Origin: a virus
Direction: 5' to 3' (one strand)
DNA length: 64,000 nt
IMG/VR virus record: IMGVR_UViG_3300008113_000010
Location: 124,001-188,000 of that record
In this document: positions 17,550 to 25,673 of the stretch, piece by piece
Numbering within the stretch: the first letter of the stretch is position 1
Layout of the letters: each line of letters starts with the position of its first letter
Position numbers and translations under genes: made by a program
Notes under the pieces: model-generated
The model's database searches: none
The model's input: only the letters and a program-made list of their open reading frames with translations
What the model was told of the DNA's origin: nothing

Positions 17550-18108
17550 CGAAGAAAGATACGATGAAATCAAATCTCTTTTGAAAAAATCGAGACTGAT
17601 ATTCGAACAAGAGACACAAATCAATGTCGCCAAAGACCTTGAAAAAAGGATTGAAAGAGACAATCAATATGATACTGCGGTTTCTGATGAAGAGAAAGGT
17701 GAAAAACCAACACCTGAAGACAAAACTCAGAAATATAGAATTTCAGGTGGAATCTTAGCCCTTCATGGTAAGGACAGAAGTGAATTGGATATTACAACAG
17801 ACGATAAAGTTGCATTCCAAGAAACCATGGATGAATTCGTAGAAGAGGTTTCTGACCTTGTAGATTTCAATGTCTTGAATGTTTATCAAAATAATGTTGA
17901 ATGGTCTGGGAAATTAATTGATGAAGACTTGGAATTTATCTTCACAATTGGGGAAGATAGTGGAATTTATATCAATGGACAAATGGTTAAGGTTGACCAA
18001 GAATTTCTGGATTTAATTAATAAACTTCAACAATTCTACCAAAAATTCAAATCCAAATGGGGTAAAGTTTTGGCGAGTAGAAAGAAAACAAAAGAATCAC
18101 CAATTTAA
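17533..18108 (+). CDS. Protein of unknown function with early LNE motif
   Basis: 191 residues from ATG 17533 (a TTG at 17527 is also in frame). It overlaps the end of the amidase gene. It is acidic and helical, starting MNNMLNEERYDEIKSLLKK with another IFEQE near residue 24, sequences resembling [LI]xE processing sites. The C-terminal half has a small alpha/beta domain (INGQMVKVDQEF). No family recognised. Possibly a head-associated protein. Confidence 0.6.
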   Translation: MNNMLNEERYDEIKSLLKKSRLIFEQETQINVAKDLEKRIERDNQYDTAVSDEEKGEKPTPEDKTQKYRISGGILALHGKDRSELDITTDDKVAFQETMDEFVEEVSDLVDFNVLNVYQNNVEWSGKLIDEDLEFIFTIGEDSGIYINGQMVKVDQEFLDLINKLQQFYQKFKSKWGKVLASRKKTKESPI

Positions 18109-18109
18109 T

Positions 18110-18472
18110 ATGATTAGTAAAATTCTAAATTTCTTAAAGAAACATTACATAACAATCCTTAAAGTTATTTTCGGATTGTTCATCCTTTATTATTTAATAT
18201 TTTTCCTGACACCAAGGGTCCAAATGGCTGCCGACCAAAAACAACAACTTGATTCACTCAATGTTGTTATTAAGCAACTTCACGAAGATAATTTGAAATT
18301 GGAAAACAAGATTTCTGATTTCAACAATGAAATTGAAAAAGTAGACCAAACTATCGGCAAAATAAAAAATCAAAAAACAATTGTCAAAGAAATTTATCAT
18401 GAAAAAATTAGCAATATTGATAAGCTTACTTCTCGTGAAGTCGATAGCTTTTTCACAGATAGATACAAGTAA
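18110..18472 (+). CDS. Inner-membrane spanin-like protein
   Basis: 120 residues: a short basic N-terminus, one membrane helix (about 13-33), then a long coiled coil reaching the C-terminus (QKQQLDSLNVVIKQLHEDN). This is the topology of Rz-type inner-membrane spanins that disrupt the outer membrane in Gram-negative hosts. The next gene starts inside it in another frame, also typical of Rz/Rz1 pairs. Sequence similarity to a known Rz is not claimed. Confidence 0.55.
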   Translation: MISKILNFLKKHYITILKVIFGLFILYYLIFFLTPRVQMAADQKQQLDSLNVVIKQLHEDNLKLENKISDFNNEIEKVDQTIGKIKNQKTIVKEIYHEKISNIDKLTSREVDSFFTDRYK

Positions 18473-18809
18473 GACTGAAAAGTGTTTTCCCTTACCTGTG
18501 GTTAAGCAAATAATGAAAGACTTAATAAGTGGAGATTCTGCAAAGGCACAATTGAAACTCACTGAATTCCAACTTATTGAAACCGAGAAAAAAGTAGGAC
18601 TCAAGGACAGCGTTATTACAATTCTTAGAGCAAAAGAAACGAATTATCTCACAATAATTGATTCTGAGAAACAAAAGTTTGATATCATGGAAAGATATTC
18701 AAAAAAATTAGAATTTGATTTGAAGAAAGAGAAAGTAAAAAGTAAATTCAATTCTATCCTTGGCACAGGTCTGATTGCTGTATTAACGTTCTTTTTAATA
18801 ACCAAATAA
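18399..18809 (+). CDS. Exported coiled-coil protein nested with the spanin-like gene
   Basis: 136 residues from ATG 18399, which lies inside the preceding gene in another frame (74-base overlap). The N-terminus MKKLAILISLLLVKSIAFSQ looks like a cleavable signal peptide. The middle is coiled coil, and a hydrophobic helix sits at the C-terminus (about 117-134). No lipobox Cys follows the signal. It could be the outer partner of the spanin-like protein or a single-protein spanin variant. A TTG at 18381 is a poorer start. Confidence 0.55.
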   Translation: MKKLAILISLLLVKSIAFSQIDTSKTEKCFPLPVVKQIMKDLISGDSAKAQLKLTEFQLIETEKKVGLKDSVITILRAKETNYLTIIDSEKQKFDIMERYSKKLEFDLKKEKVKSKFNSILGTGLIAVLTFFLITK

Positions 18810-19054
18810 TGGCATTTACAAATTCAGAAATAAAAGAAATTGAAACATTAGTCCGCAAGGAGGTTAGAAACTTTATGCAGAATAATACTGTCAAACAATT
18901 CGAGGATAAACTTCTTGATACAATAAGAAAAGAAATCAAAAAAGGAAAACTCGAAGGTGATATAAAAGATATAACTCTTAGGATGTTCCGTGAATTTTAC
19001 CAGTTCATGTGGACCAACAGAGGTTATTGGGAACCTAGATTGAAAAACGCTTAA
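18809..19054 (+). CDS. Small helical protein
   Basis: 81 residues, mostly charged amphipathic helix, with an aromatic end (FYQFMWTNRGYWEPRL) that may form a packing interface. Starts on the last base of the previous stop and is followed one base later by the DUF5661-like gene. The aromatic C-terminus resembles short phage head or neck proteins, but no family is recognised. Confidence 0.6.
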   Translation: MAFTNSEIKEIETLVRKEVRNFMQNNTVKQFEDKLLDTIRKEIKKGKLEGDIKDITLRMFREFYQFMWTNRGYWEPRLKNA

Positions 19055-19055
19055 C

Positions 19056-20261
19056 ATGGGATTTAATGCTGCAGAACAATTCAAAAAAGCCATAGACAAG
19101 GCTTTCACAACACAACCAAATGTAAAGTTGAATTCCTCAACTATGAAAGATGCAACTAGATTGAAACAATCATTTAAAGAAGAGAAACTAGAGGGTGGTA
19201 AGGCAGATAAAATGAGTTTGGGTGACATTGCTCACAAACACAAGGTTGATGTCAAAAAACTTACACATGAATTTCTTAAAGGAGTCAAAATTGAGACTGA
19301 ACACACCAAGGATAAGAACATGGCCAAAGAAATCGCTATGGACCACTTATATGAAGACCCAAAATATTATTCTAAGTTGAGTAAAATAGAAACTAAGGAG
19401 GACGATAAAGTTACCGCAAAAAGACAATTTGCGACAGATTTACAAGCCGATAAAGACTATATCGATTTTAAGAAGAGAGCGAAATACAAACAAGGATATA
19501 AGGAGTTTAACTTCGGTTTACCCAATGTAACGAAAGATGACCCTTACATCAAGAAAAGAAAGTGGGGTAGACCTGGCAAAGAGAAAACGAATGAAAAAGT
19601 AGATAAGGAGTTGAAAGGTAATGATAAAGATATGGTGGACGGAATCATTGAAATTCTGAATCAAATTAATGATAAAGGAAATAAGATGAAGGTTGCTAAA
19701 AACATGGTTCAAAAATTTAAGAAAGAAGGTGTAAAGTTTGATTACGATGACTTTTTTCAAAAGTGTGGGTTGGGAAAAAAAATTGAAAATAAGGAGGCGA
19801 CAGGGTCAGGTTCATCAGGGGCATTTGCGGGTCCTATTGCATTTAAAGACAGTGATTTTCTAAGAAAGAGTTTTGCTGAAACTCCAAAACTTAAAGAGGG
19901 TATTGCAGTAAATGCAATGGGCCTCAATGGTATTGAAAAGGCTGAAACAAAAGAAGCGACAGGTTCGGGTTCAGTTGGTGGTTATGAAACACCTGCAATG
20001 TGGGCTAAATCCACAAAGAAAAAAGATTGGGGGCCAAGTAGGAAAACCCAAGTCCCTGGTGGTTCATTTGTAAAAGTAAAAAAGAAATGCACGAAATTCC
20101 CATATTGTAATCAGGGTGACATAAATGCTTTGAAAATTACGAAAAATGAGTCTGTAAAAGAAGCAATAAAATCAATTTCCAAAAAATTCAAAATCAGTGA
20201 AAATGTTATTATCACAATATTGGAGCACGAGTTTGAGAAAATTAATAAAAGACCAAAATAA
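19056..20261 (+). CDS. DUF5661-containing head-associated protein
   Basis: 401 residues. Residues about 60-112 (KLTHEFLKGVKIETEHTKD, then AKEIAMDHLYEDPKYYSKL) match the DUF5661 pattern seen in phage proteins. The C-terminal half carries two copies of a short motif, KEATGSGSSGAF and KEATGSGSVGGY (about 247 and 301), and a Cys-containing KKKCTKFPYCNQGDI segment. It is basic and rich in Lys. A link to head assembly or packaged contents is inferred from similar phage proteins and neighbours. Confidence 0.6.
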   Translation: MGFNAAEQFKKAIDKAFTTQPNVKLNSSTMKDATRLKQSFKEEKLEGGKADKMSLGDIAHKHKVDVKKLTHEFLKGVKIETEHTKDKNMAKEIAMDHLYEDPKYYSKLSKIETKEDDKVTAKRQFATDLQADKDYIDFKKRAKYKQGYKEFNFGLPNVTKDDPYIKKRKWGRPGKEKTNEKVDKELKGNDKDMVDGIIEILNQINDKGNKMKVAKNMVQKFKKEGVKFDYDDFFQKCGLGKKIENKEATGSGSSGAFAGPIAFKDSDFLRKSFAETPKLKEGIAVNAMGLNGIEKAETKEATGSGSVGGYETPAMWAKSTKKKDWGPSRKTQVPGGSFVKVKKKCTKFPYCNQGDINALKITKNESVKEAIKSISKKFKISENVIITILEHEFEKINKRPK

Positions 20262-20264
20262 AGA

Positions 20265-20271
20265 TATTTAT
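20265..20271 (+). promoter_or_regulatory. TATTTAT upstream motif
   Basis: TATTTAT 16 bases before ATG 20288, in the only gap between two long genes. Candidate late-class element. Confidence 0.35.
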
Positions 20272-20287
20272 ATTAAAAACACACATA

Positions 20288-22054
20288 ATGGACAAGTTTC
20301 AAAAACATATTGACAATCTTATTTCTAAAATCCTCAATGAGGAAATCGAGAGCAAGGTTAAACAAATTACCGAAGAAAAAGGTGAATGGCAGGAAATTGA
20401 AGTTGAGAAGAAATTAGATGTTGCAGAGCCAAAGGGTAAATTAGATGCTGCAGACTTCAAAAAATTAAGAAGTAAAAAGAAAGAGACTAAAGAAACCGAA
20501 GAAATGGATGAATGGTTTTTTTATGATAAAGATAAATCAACACATGGTGATTACGAAGGTGATGAAGAGGCTGAAGAGGATGCAGAAGAATTGTCTCAGA
20601 ATGAACCAACTTACGTTGGTAAAGGATTGGAAGACAATAAAATGAAAGCTAACCTCAAAAACAAAATATTTGGTTCATTTAGCGATGAACATGGTTGGTT
20701 TGATGAAAAAGATAGAGCTCATATAGGAGATTTTGATTTCGATTTTGATGAAGAAGAATACGATGAGTTCGAACCTATGTTCCAAAAATTTGGTGAAAAA
20801 ACTAATTGGTTTGCACCTGGTGAAGAAGGTAAGAAATTTTTCGACATGTATAAGGACAAATATGGTCCAATGAAAATTAGAATCATGAAAGGTTTAGAAG
20901 AAGAAGCTGAGACTGAAGAAGGAAATGCTTTTACAGGGGCTTTAGCGGATGCTAAAAAAGACGGAAGAGATTCTTTTGAAGTAGATGGAAAAAAATATCA
21001 TGTTAAAGAATCTAAAGGTAAGAAGTGTGCGAAGTGTGGTATGATGAATTGTAAATGTAATCACAAAAAAGAAACTAAAGAATCTGAAAAAAAATGGATT
21101 CAAAAAACTGATATTAAAAAAGGTGCACTTCACAAGAAATTGAATGTCCCAGATGATGAGAAAATTCCTCAATCAAAATTGAAATCATTGAAAAAAGAAT
21201 TAATGAAGAAAGCTGAAGGGGATAAAAAATTGTCTTCTTCGGACTTAAAAACTTTGAAACAAGTTAATTTAGTTCTGACCCTCAAAGGAATAAAGGAAAA
21301 TGAAAATAAAATCGTTTTCACTGAAAATGAACTTATAGATTTGATTGAAAATATTGTCATCGAGCAAAAAGAAAAAAAGGAAAAATCAAACATCTCAAAG
21401 AAAGAACCCGAAGGTTTGAAAAAAACAATGAAAGCTCTTAACGCGTCGAAAAAAGAAAATGAAGATTATGCTAAGAGTGTTGTGAAAAAAATGAAGGATT
21501 ATCTCAAATCAGGTTCGAATGGTGAATTTAGTGAAAACCCTGAGGCGTTTCCAGAGAGTAATTATGACCTTTCAGGTATGAAAGAAAAAACAAAAAAGTA
21601 TCATCCGTCTGAAGCAGTCGATGAATATATTGATGCATTCGCATACCCTGGTATGACAAATCTTGTTTATGATGAAATCAAACCTGAAGATGAAAAAATC
21701 GAAATGTATTTGAAAGGAAATTCAAAAACAGGTAATGCTGTCAAGGACAAAGATGGTAAAGCGTTAGGTAACGTGGTCCCGAGTGAGGTAGGTGAAAAGT
21801 TCATGAAAAATTATAAGGACAACCTATACGGTGCAGAACAACAAAACGCATCTTATAAAAGACAACCTCAACCTGTAGACGTTGCAGGTGAGACCAAGTC
21901 AACTGGAAGTCTCAAAAAAATAAAATCATCAACTGAAAAATCTGCAAAAATATTCAACCAATTAGAATCAACTGAGGACAAGAAATCAAAAATAATTTCT
22001 GAAGAAATGGAAAAGATGAAAAATCTTATTAGTTACGACAGAAAGACTCAGTAA
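20288..22054 (+). CDS. Highly charged low-complexity protein (prohead-core-like)
   Basis: 588 residues with extreme Lys and Glu/Asp content, long acidic runs, and a Cys-rich patch KKCAKCGMMNCKCNH (about 241-255) that could bind zinc. Repeated hydrophobic-xE sites occur (ILNEE near residue 16, IVIEQ near 357). Such composition is typical of phage scaffold or prohead-core proteins, which are cleaved by the head protease. No catalytic motif. Assignment is inference from composition and from the neighbouring DUF5661 gene. Confidence 0.55.
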   Translation: MDKFQKHIDNLISKILNEEIESKVKQITEEKGEWQEIEVEKKLDVAEPKGKLDAADFKKLRSKKKETKETEEMDEWFFYDKDKSTHGDYEGDEEAEEDAEELSQNEPTYVGKGLEDNKMKANLKNKIFGSFSDEHGWFDEKDRAHIGDFDFDFDEEEYDEFEPMFQKFGEKTNWFAPGEEGKKFFDMYKDKYGPMKIRIMKGLEEEAETEEGNAFTGALADAKKDGRDSFEVDGKKYHVKESKGKKCAKCGMMNCKCNHKKETKESEKKWIQKTDIKKGALHKKLNVPDDEKIPQSKLKSLKKELMKKAEGDKKLSSSDLKTLKQVNLVLTLKGIKENENKIVFTENELIDLIENIVIEQKEKKEKSNISKKEPEGLKKTMKALNASKKENEDYAKSVVKKMKDYLKSGSNGEFSENPEAFPESNYDLSGMKEKTKKYHPSEAVDEYIDAFAYPGMTNLVYDEIKPEDEKIEMYLKGNSKTGNAVKDKDGKALGNVVPSEVGEKFMKNYKDNLYGAEQQNASYKRQPQPVDVAGETKSTGSLKKIKSSTEKSAKIFNQLESTEDKKSKIISEEMEKMKNLISYDRKTQ

Positions 22055-22082
22055 AAATTCACATTGAAATTTAATTTATTAT

Positions 22083-22117
22083 ATTCTCCATAGATGAACT
22101 CTATGGAGAATTTTTTT
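22083..22117 (+). terminator. Strong hairpin with T-run overlapping the next gene start
   Basis: ATTCTCCATAGA (22083-22094) pairs perfectly with TCTATGGAGAAT (22100-22111), loop TGAAC, then TTTTTTT. It is a textbook terminator for the 20288 gene, yet it contains ATG 22094 and ATG 22103 of the following gene. Confidence 0.75.
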
Positions 22118-22561
22118 AATTGGATGTCCAAGACAATACCTAAAGATGAAGTTTTGATTTGGTTCAATACTCATAACATGAGTTATGAAAAGATTGAGCT
22201 ATATGGTGACCTATTCAAAAGTTTAAACCATATTATTATCAACACTTATATGGGAGACACCGAGGGTGAAACTAAGATTTACCTTTCGCAAGAAGATAAA
22301 GAAAAACATTTCGAGTGGTGTTGGAATAAATTATTAGAGAATTTTCTAGCGGAAAATATTAAAATAAACAGAGAAGGGGACCACAAAGAGTATTTCAAAG
22401 AATTTTTTTCAGACAGTTTTTATAATCAACAACAAGATAACGTAAAAATGTCAATACCCAAATTCCTCAATGATGTTTTTGATGTCGAAAAAGATTTTAG
22501 TAAGTCTGACTTGGACATACTGACCGAGCTATATAAGTTAATGGAAAAAAATATGATTTGA
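22094..22561 (+). CDS. Protein of unknown function (start uncertain)
   Basis: 155 residues from ATG 22094, or 145 from ATG 22124. The first two ATGs lie inside a 12-bp terminator hairpin, so either the true start is 22124 or the hairpin controls translation. The sequence FFNWMSKTIPKDEVLIWFN is aromatic-rich and continues smoothly through 22124, which argues slightly for the longer form. Helical and acidic; no family recognised. Confidence 0.55.
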   Translation: MNSMENFFNWMSKTIPKDEVLIWFNTHNMSYEKIELYGDLFKSLNHIIINTYMGDTEGETKIYLSQEDKEKHFEWCWNKLLENFLAENIKINREGDHKEYFKEFFSDSFYNQQQDNVKMSIPKFLNDVFDVEKDFSKSDLDILTELYKLMEKNMI

Positions 22562-22641
22562 AAAAAATCTTGATTCTATTTACACCAGACGTAAAAAAGT
22601 TAATATTATAACTATTAATAAACAACTATAACCATAGAAAA

Positions 22642-22824
22642 ATGGAAACATTAGAAAAAATCAAAGAATTGACCGAACTACTTTCAGTTGACACAACAAA
22701 GTTTTTCAAAGGAAATAAGAGTGCGGGAACAAGAGCAAGAAAATCTGCACAAGAATTGAAAGCTCTTTTACAGAAACTCAGAGGTGAAATTCTTGAACAC
22801 AAAAAGACAGAGGATAATGCATAA
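22642..22824 (+). CDS. Histone H1-like DNA-binding protein
   Basis: 60 residues. The motif KFFKGNKSAGTRARKSAQEL (residues 21-40) is the hallmark of the short histone H1-like (Hc1-type) proteins of Bacteroidetes, which bind and compact DNA. The flanking parts are amphipathic helices with Lys and Glu. Phage copies may condense packaged DNA or alter the host nucleoid. It stands after an 80-base gap (22562-22641) that is AT-rich and shows no consensus promoter. Confidence 0.75.
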   Translation: METLEKIKELTELLSVDTTKFFKGNKSAGTRARKSAQELKALLQKLRGEILEHKKTEDNA

Positions 22825-23005
22825 TATTGAAACGATATATATTTTTATATTTGTTTTCACAATATTAGTAACATTAAAAAATGTCACAAAATTTTTAAGC
22901 GCCCTGTTACAAAAAGAACCAAAACCAATGGTTTATAGTAACAGGGAACTTATCTTCTTAGGTTTATCGTTGAGTTACATAATAACATATCTTATTACGA
23001 AATGA
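22817..23005 (+). CDS. Two-span small membrane protein
   Basis: 62 residues from ATG 22817, overlapping the end of the histone-like gene. Hydrophobic segments at about 6-20 and 44-60. Function unknown. The frame is open further upstream to 22784, but the ATG near the previous stop is preferred. Confidence 0.55.
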   Translation: MHNIETIYIFIFVFTILVTLKNVTKFLSALLQKEPKPMVYSNRELIFLGLSLSYIITYLITK

Positions 23006-23451
23006 GTTTTTACAAAGAAATAGCCCCGTTCATTGAATACATACGTTCAATCAGGAAGCTCAAAACCTATTTGAGTTTCGACATAGAGTTTCCTTCTAAA
23101 TGGGTAATTCCAAAGAGTATGGTTGAGGAAGGACAAGTAGTTTCTTTCGAAACAGAGGATTCCAATAAAAAAGGGATTTCGTTCGTTACACCCTTGGATG
23201 AGGCCAACACCTCTTCTACCTTGTCTAAGATTTCAAAAATAATTAAATTGAATAAAGAAAAAGAAATCAAAGAAAAACTTTTCAAACATACAATAGAACA
23301 GTTGAAAGAAACTTTCGAAAAGACTGATTTAGATAAACTTAAAACATTATATTTCGATTTCGAATTAGAACAAACTGAATTAGAAATTAACGATGAGTCA
23401 GAGACAGGAGAAGATATTACAATGGCTGAACAGCGAGAAAGCGAAGGATAA
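23002..23451 (+). CDS. Protein of unknown function
   Basis: 149 residues; starts by ATGA overlap with the previous stop. N-terminal domain with mixed strands, then a Lys/Glu helix and an acidic tail. No recognised motif. Its tail overlaps the next gene by 59 bases. Confidence 0.6.
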   Translation: MSFYKEIAPFIEYIRSIRKLKTYLSFDIEFPSKWVIPKSMVEEGQVVSFETEDSNKKGISFVTPLDEANTSSTLSKISKIIKLNKEKEIKEKLFKHTIEQLKETFEKTDLDKLKTLYFDFELEQTELEINDESETGEDITMAEQRESEG

Positions 23452-23581
23452 AAAAGAATTGGAAAGGGAAAAAGAAAGCTTCATACGTCAAATAAAAAAG
23501 TTGAATAAAGAAGACATATTTCCCAAACCAAAAAAACTAACCTTATGGCAGAAAATAAAAATACTGATTTTGGGGAATTAG
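23393..23581 (+). CDS. Small basic helical protein
   Basis: 62 residues, Lys/Glu-rich helix ending in a hydrophobic segment (LTLWQKIKILILGN) that may touch the membrane. The 59-base overlap with the previous gene is longer than usual, but the composition is protein-like and the chain of overlaps continues. Confidence 0.5.
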   Translation: MSQRQEKILQWLNSEKAKDKKELEREKESFIRQIKKLNKEDIFPKPKKLTLWQKIKILILGN

Positions 23582-23775
23582 AAAAGTTAGCTTTGATTGC
23601 CGACGCTTGTCAAAACGTTTTTGTCGGAAAAGCAACAATGATATTCGAGCTGAAAAAGGAAGAATATACCAAAGTCATTAATCATTTCAGAGAGATTGAA
23701 AGACATCACAAACAATTTTCAATAGACATCTCAGGAACTGAATTTCACTTTATTCTTGATGAGGAAGAGAAGTAA
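23545..23775 (+). CDS. Small protein of unknown function
   Basis: 76 residues with a compact alpha/beta look (ACQNVFVGKATMIFELKKEE then IERHHKQFSIDISGTEFHF). Overlaps the previous gene by 37 bases and the converging minus-strand gene by 26. No family recognised. It is the last plus-strand gene before the convergent junction at 23750-23775, where no hairpin is seen. Confidence 0.55.
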   Translation: MAENKNTDFGELEKLALIADACQNVFVGKATMIFELKKEEYTKVINHFREIERHHKQFSIDISGTEFHFILDEEEK

Positions 23776-24394
23776 ATCTTCTGTATAAGATGGACTTATC
23801 AAATCCTTTATTTTCCAACAATTGATATAAGTATTTTTTCTGTGGTTTAGAAAAGTCCTTAACAAACAGACAATCACCCCTTTTGATTTTCCAAAAGTAA
23901 TTTGATAGACAATCAATAAAACGTGATGCTTCTGATTCATTTTTCAAAGTGAACAAAAAGACTTTTTCCTCATCTTGAATGATAACCTTATTATTCAACA
24001 TTGATATCATTTTTACACCTTCGCCCTTCAAATAAGTTTTTATCAACCTTTGGACTTCTATCTTCTTTTTCGTTTGAATGTCGAAAACCTTTTCCTCCTT
24101 TTTGTATGGAGATATTAAAATCAATGTCATACCAGGTTCATCAAGTTTTACTCTCAAATTTCTACCCAAATCGTCGGTTAGATAGATTGGCACTTCTTGT
24201 TTTGAACTCATATGTATTATACCCATTTCATAGTCGACTTCCTTTCCTGATTCATATTTTACATCAAAAATTACGTCACTGGATTCTTTCATTTTTTTGT
24301 TGAAAAAATCCTTAGCCTTGGAAGGGGTGATAAACTTATTTATTATTCTTTTCTTTTTTTTATCCTTGAATAATACCACGAGGTAATTAGCCAT
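23750..24394 (-). CDS. Protein of unknown function, minus strand
   Basis: 214 residues, basic, with several beta strands (VPIYLTDDLGRNLRVKL). It converges on the previous gene with a 26-base overlap and diverges from dnaJ: the two start codons are separated by only 2 bases, so each promoter must lie in the other's coding region or further away. No family recognised. Confidence 0.65.
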   Translation of the reverse strand: MANYLVVLFKDKKKKRIINKFITPSKAKDFFNKKMKESSDVIFDVKYESGKEVDYEMGIIHMSSKQEVPIYLTDDLGRNLRVKLDEPGMTLILISPYKKEEKVFDIQTKKKIEVQRLIKTYLKGEGVKMISMLNNKVIIQDEEKVFLFTLKNESEASRFIDCLSNYFWKIKRGDCLFVKDFSKPQKKYLYQLLENKGFDKSILYRRFTSLPHQE

Positions 24395-24396
24395 AT

Positions 24397-25317
24397 ATGA
24401 AAAATTACTACAAAATTCTAGAAGTTGAAGAGAATGCCTCAGAAGATGAAATCAAAAAGAGTTACAGAAACCTCTCAAAAAGATTTCATCCTGACATCAA
24501 TCCCGATGGTGCTGAAAAATTTAAAGAGATAAACGAAGCTTACGAAGTTTTGGGAGACAGAGAAAAAAGAGCTCAGTATAATAATCAAAAGTCCAACCCA
24601 TATCAAGGAACCAATTTTGAGAGTTTCTTTGATAACATGTTTGGTCGCAATCCTCATTTCCAAGGACAAAGACCGAGGCATGCACCAGACAAAGTTGTGA
24701 GACTTCAAGTTTCACCAATTGAATCCTATTTGGGTGGGGAAAAGGAAATTCAATATAGTAGAGATATTCCGTGTAATTCTTGTCAAGGTAACGGGGGCCA
24801 GCATCAAACCTGTGGGTCTTGCGGTGGTCAAGGTTTCTTTATCAAAACATTTGGGACAGGATTCATGGTTCAACAAATAAGGACAATTTGCGGGAACTGC
24901 AATGGTCAAGGAACCATTTTAGTTGAAAGGTGTTATTTGTGTGGTGGAAAAGGAACAAGTCAGACCATTCATAGCATTAGGGTCAAAGTCCCACAAGGTA
25001 TTGATAGTGGACAGTTTCTCAAACTACCAAACTTGGGTGATTTCAAAAACGGAGGTATGGGGGATTTGGTAATTCAAGTGGAAATGGTCCCGAAAGATGG
25101 GTTTGAAAAGATTAATTCAGATTTGGTTTATAATTTGACACTGAATTTGGAACAAATACAAAATGATAAATTTTTAATTCCACATCCAGATGGTGATTTA
25201 AATTTACAAGCACCAAAAATAATAGACACATCTAAACCTTTAAGATTAAGAGGAAAAGGATATAAAGGTGGTGATTTTTATGTTAAACTCAATTTGAAAT
25301 TCGAGAGACCTATTTAA
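24397..25317 (+). CDS. dnaJ: DnaJ-type co-chaperone
   Basis: 306 residues. J domain at residues 3-65 with the HPD tripeptide H31-P32-D33 that activates DnaK. A Gly/Phe-containing linker, then four zinc-binding CxxCxGxG motifs between about 126 and 195, then the substrate-binding beta domains. It is shorter than bacterial DnaJ (about 375) and seems to lack the dimerisation end. Likely recruits host DnaK for phage protein folding or replication-complex remodelling. Confidence 0.88.
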   Translation: MKNYYKILEVEENASEDEIKKSYRNLSKRFHPDINPDGAEKFKEINEAYEVLGDREKRAQYNNQKSNPYQGTNFESFFDNMFGRNPHFQGQRPRHAPDKVVRLQVSPIESYLGGEKEIQYSRDIPCNSCQGNGGQHQTCGSCGGQGFFIKTFGTGFMVQQIRTICGNCNGQGTILVERCYLCGGKGTSQTIHSIRVKVPQGIDSGQFLKLPNLGDFKNGGMGDLVIQVEMVPKDGFEKINSDLVYNLTLNLEQIQNDKFLIPHPDGDLNLQAPKIIDTSKPLRLRGKGYKGGDFYVKLNLKFERPI

Positions 25318-25450
25318 AAAATTCTATTATAATTTTGAATATTTCGATTGTTCCGTAAACAGATGAGAAAACAATATAACTTCCTAAAATTAACACGCCC
25401 CATTTAACTCTATTTATTGGACGATTTGATTTACAACTACTACATGCCAT
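25310..25450 (-). CDS. 46-residue membrane protein
   Basis: Minus-strand frame from ATG at 25450 to TAG at 25310-25312. The N-terminus has MACSSCKSNRP, with a CxxC pair, then a hydrophobic span (about 17-36) and a short basic end. It converges on dnaJ by 8 bases and diverges from the gene at 25461 with a 10-base gap. Compact spacing and protein-like composition support it; function unknown. Confidence 0.55.
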   Translation of the reverse strand: MACSSCKSNRPINRVKWGVLILGSYIVFSSVYGTIEIFKIIIEFFK

Positions 25451-25456
25451 ATTTAT
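25450..25456 (+). promoter_or_regulatory. TATTTAT start-proximal motif
   Basis: TATTTAT 4 bases before ATG 25461, in the 10-base divergent gap between two small genes. Confidence 0.35.
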
Positions 25457-25460
25457 AATT

Positions 25461-25637
25461 ATGATTTTGGAACAAATTATTAAAAGAGTTCTTTACCAAT
25501 ATTTGGACGAGAAAGAACAAAAGAAATTTAAGAAACCAAGGAAATATAGTAAATCATATTGTAAATCTACATCATGCTCAGATATGGGATTTACTCAGAA
25601 AGCTTCATGTAGACCTTACAAAAATTGTTATAACTAA
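25461..25637 (+). CDS. 58-residue Cys-rich basic protein
   Basis: Starts MILEQIIKRVL, with an early hydrophobic-xE site, then a Lys-rich linker and a C-terminal cluster of four Cys in YCKSTSCSDMGFTQ and ASCRPYKNCY. The MGFTQKASCRPYKNCY ending resembles a short motif I associate with other phage proteins. It might bind a metal through the Cys set. It ends directly before the promoter of the Dam-like gene. Confidence 0.6.
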   Translation: MILEQIIKRVLYQYLDEKEQKKFKKPRKYSKSYCKSTSCSDMGFTQKASCRPYKNCYN

Positions 25638-25638
25638 A

Positions 25639-25669
25639 TTTGCTTTTTTGATTTTTTTTATTATATTTC
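25639..25669 (+). promoter_or_regulatory. Bacteroidetes-type promoter
   Basis: TTTG (25639-25642), 19 bases, TATATTTC (25662-25669; last base off consensus). ATG 25674 follows after 4 bases. Confidence 0.55.
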
Positions 25670-25673
25670 TTAT

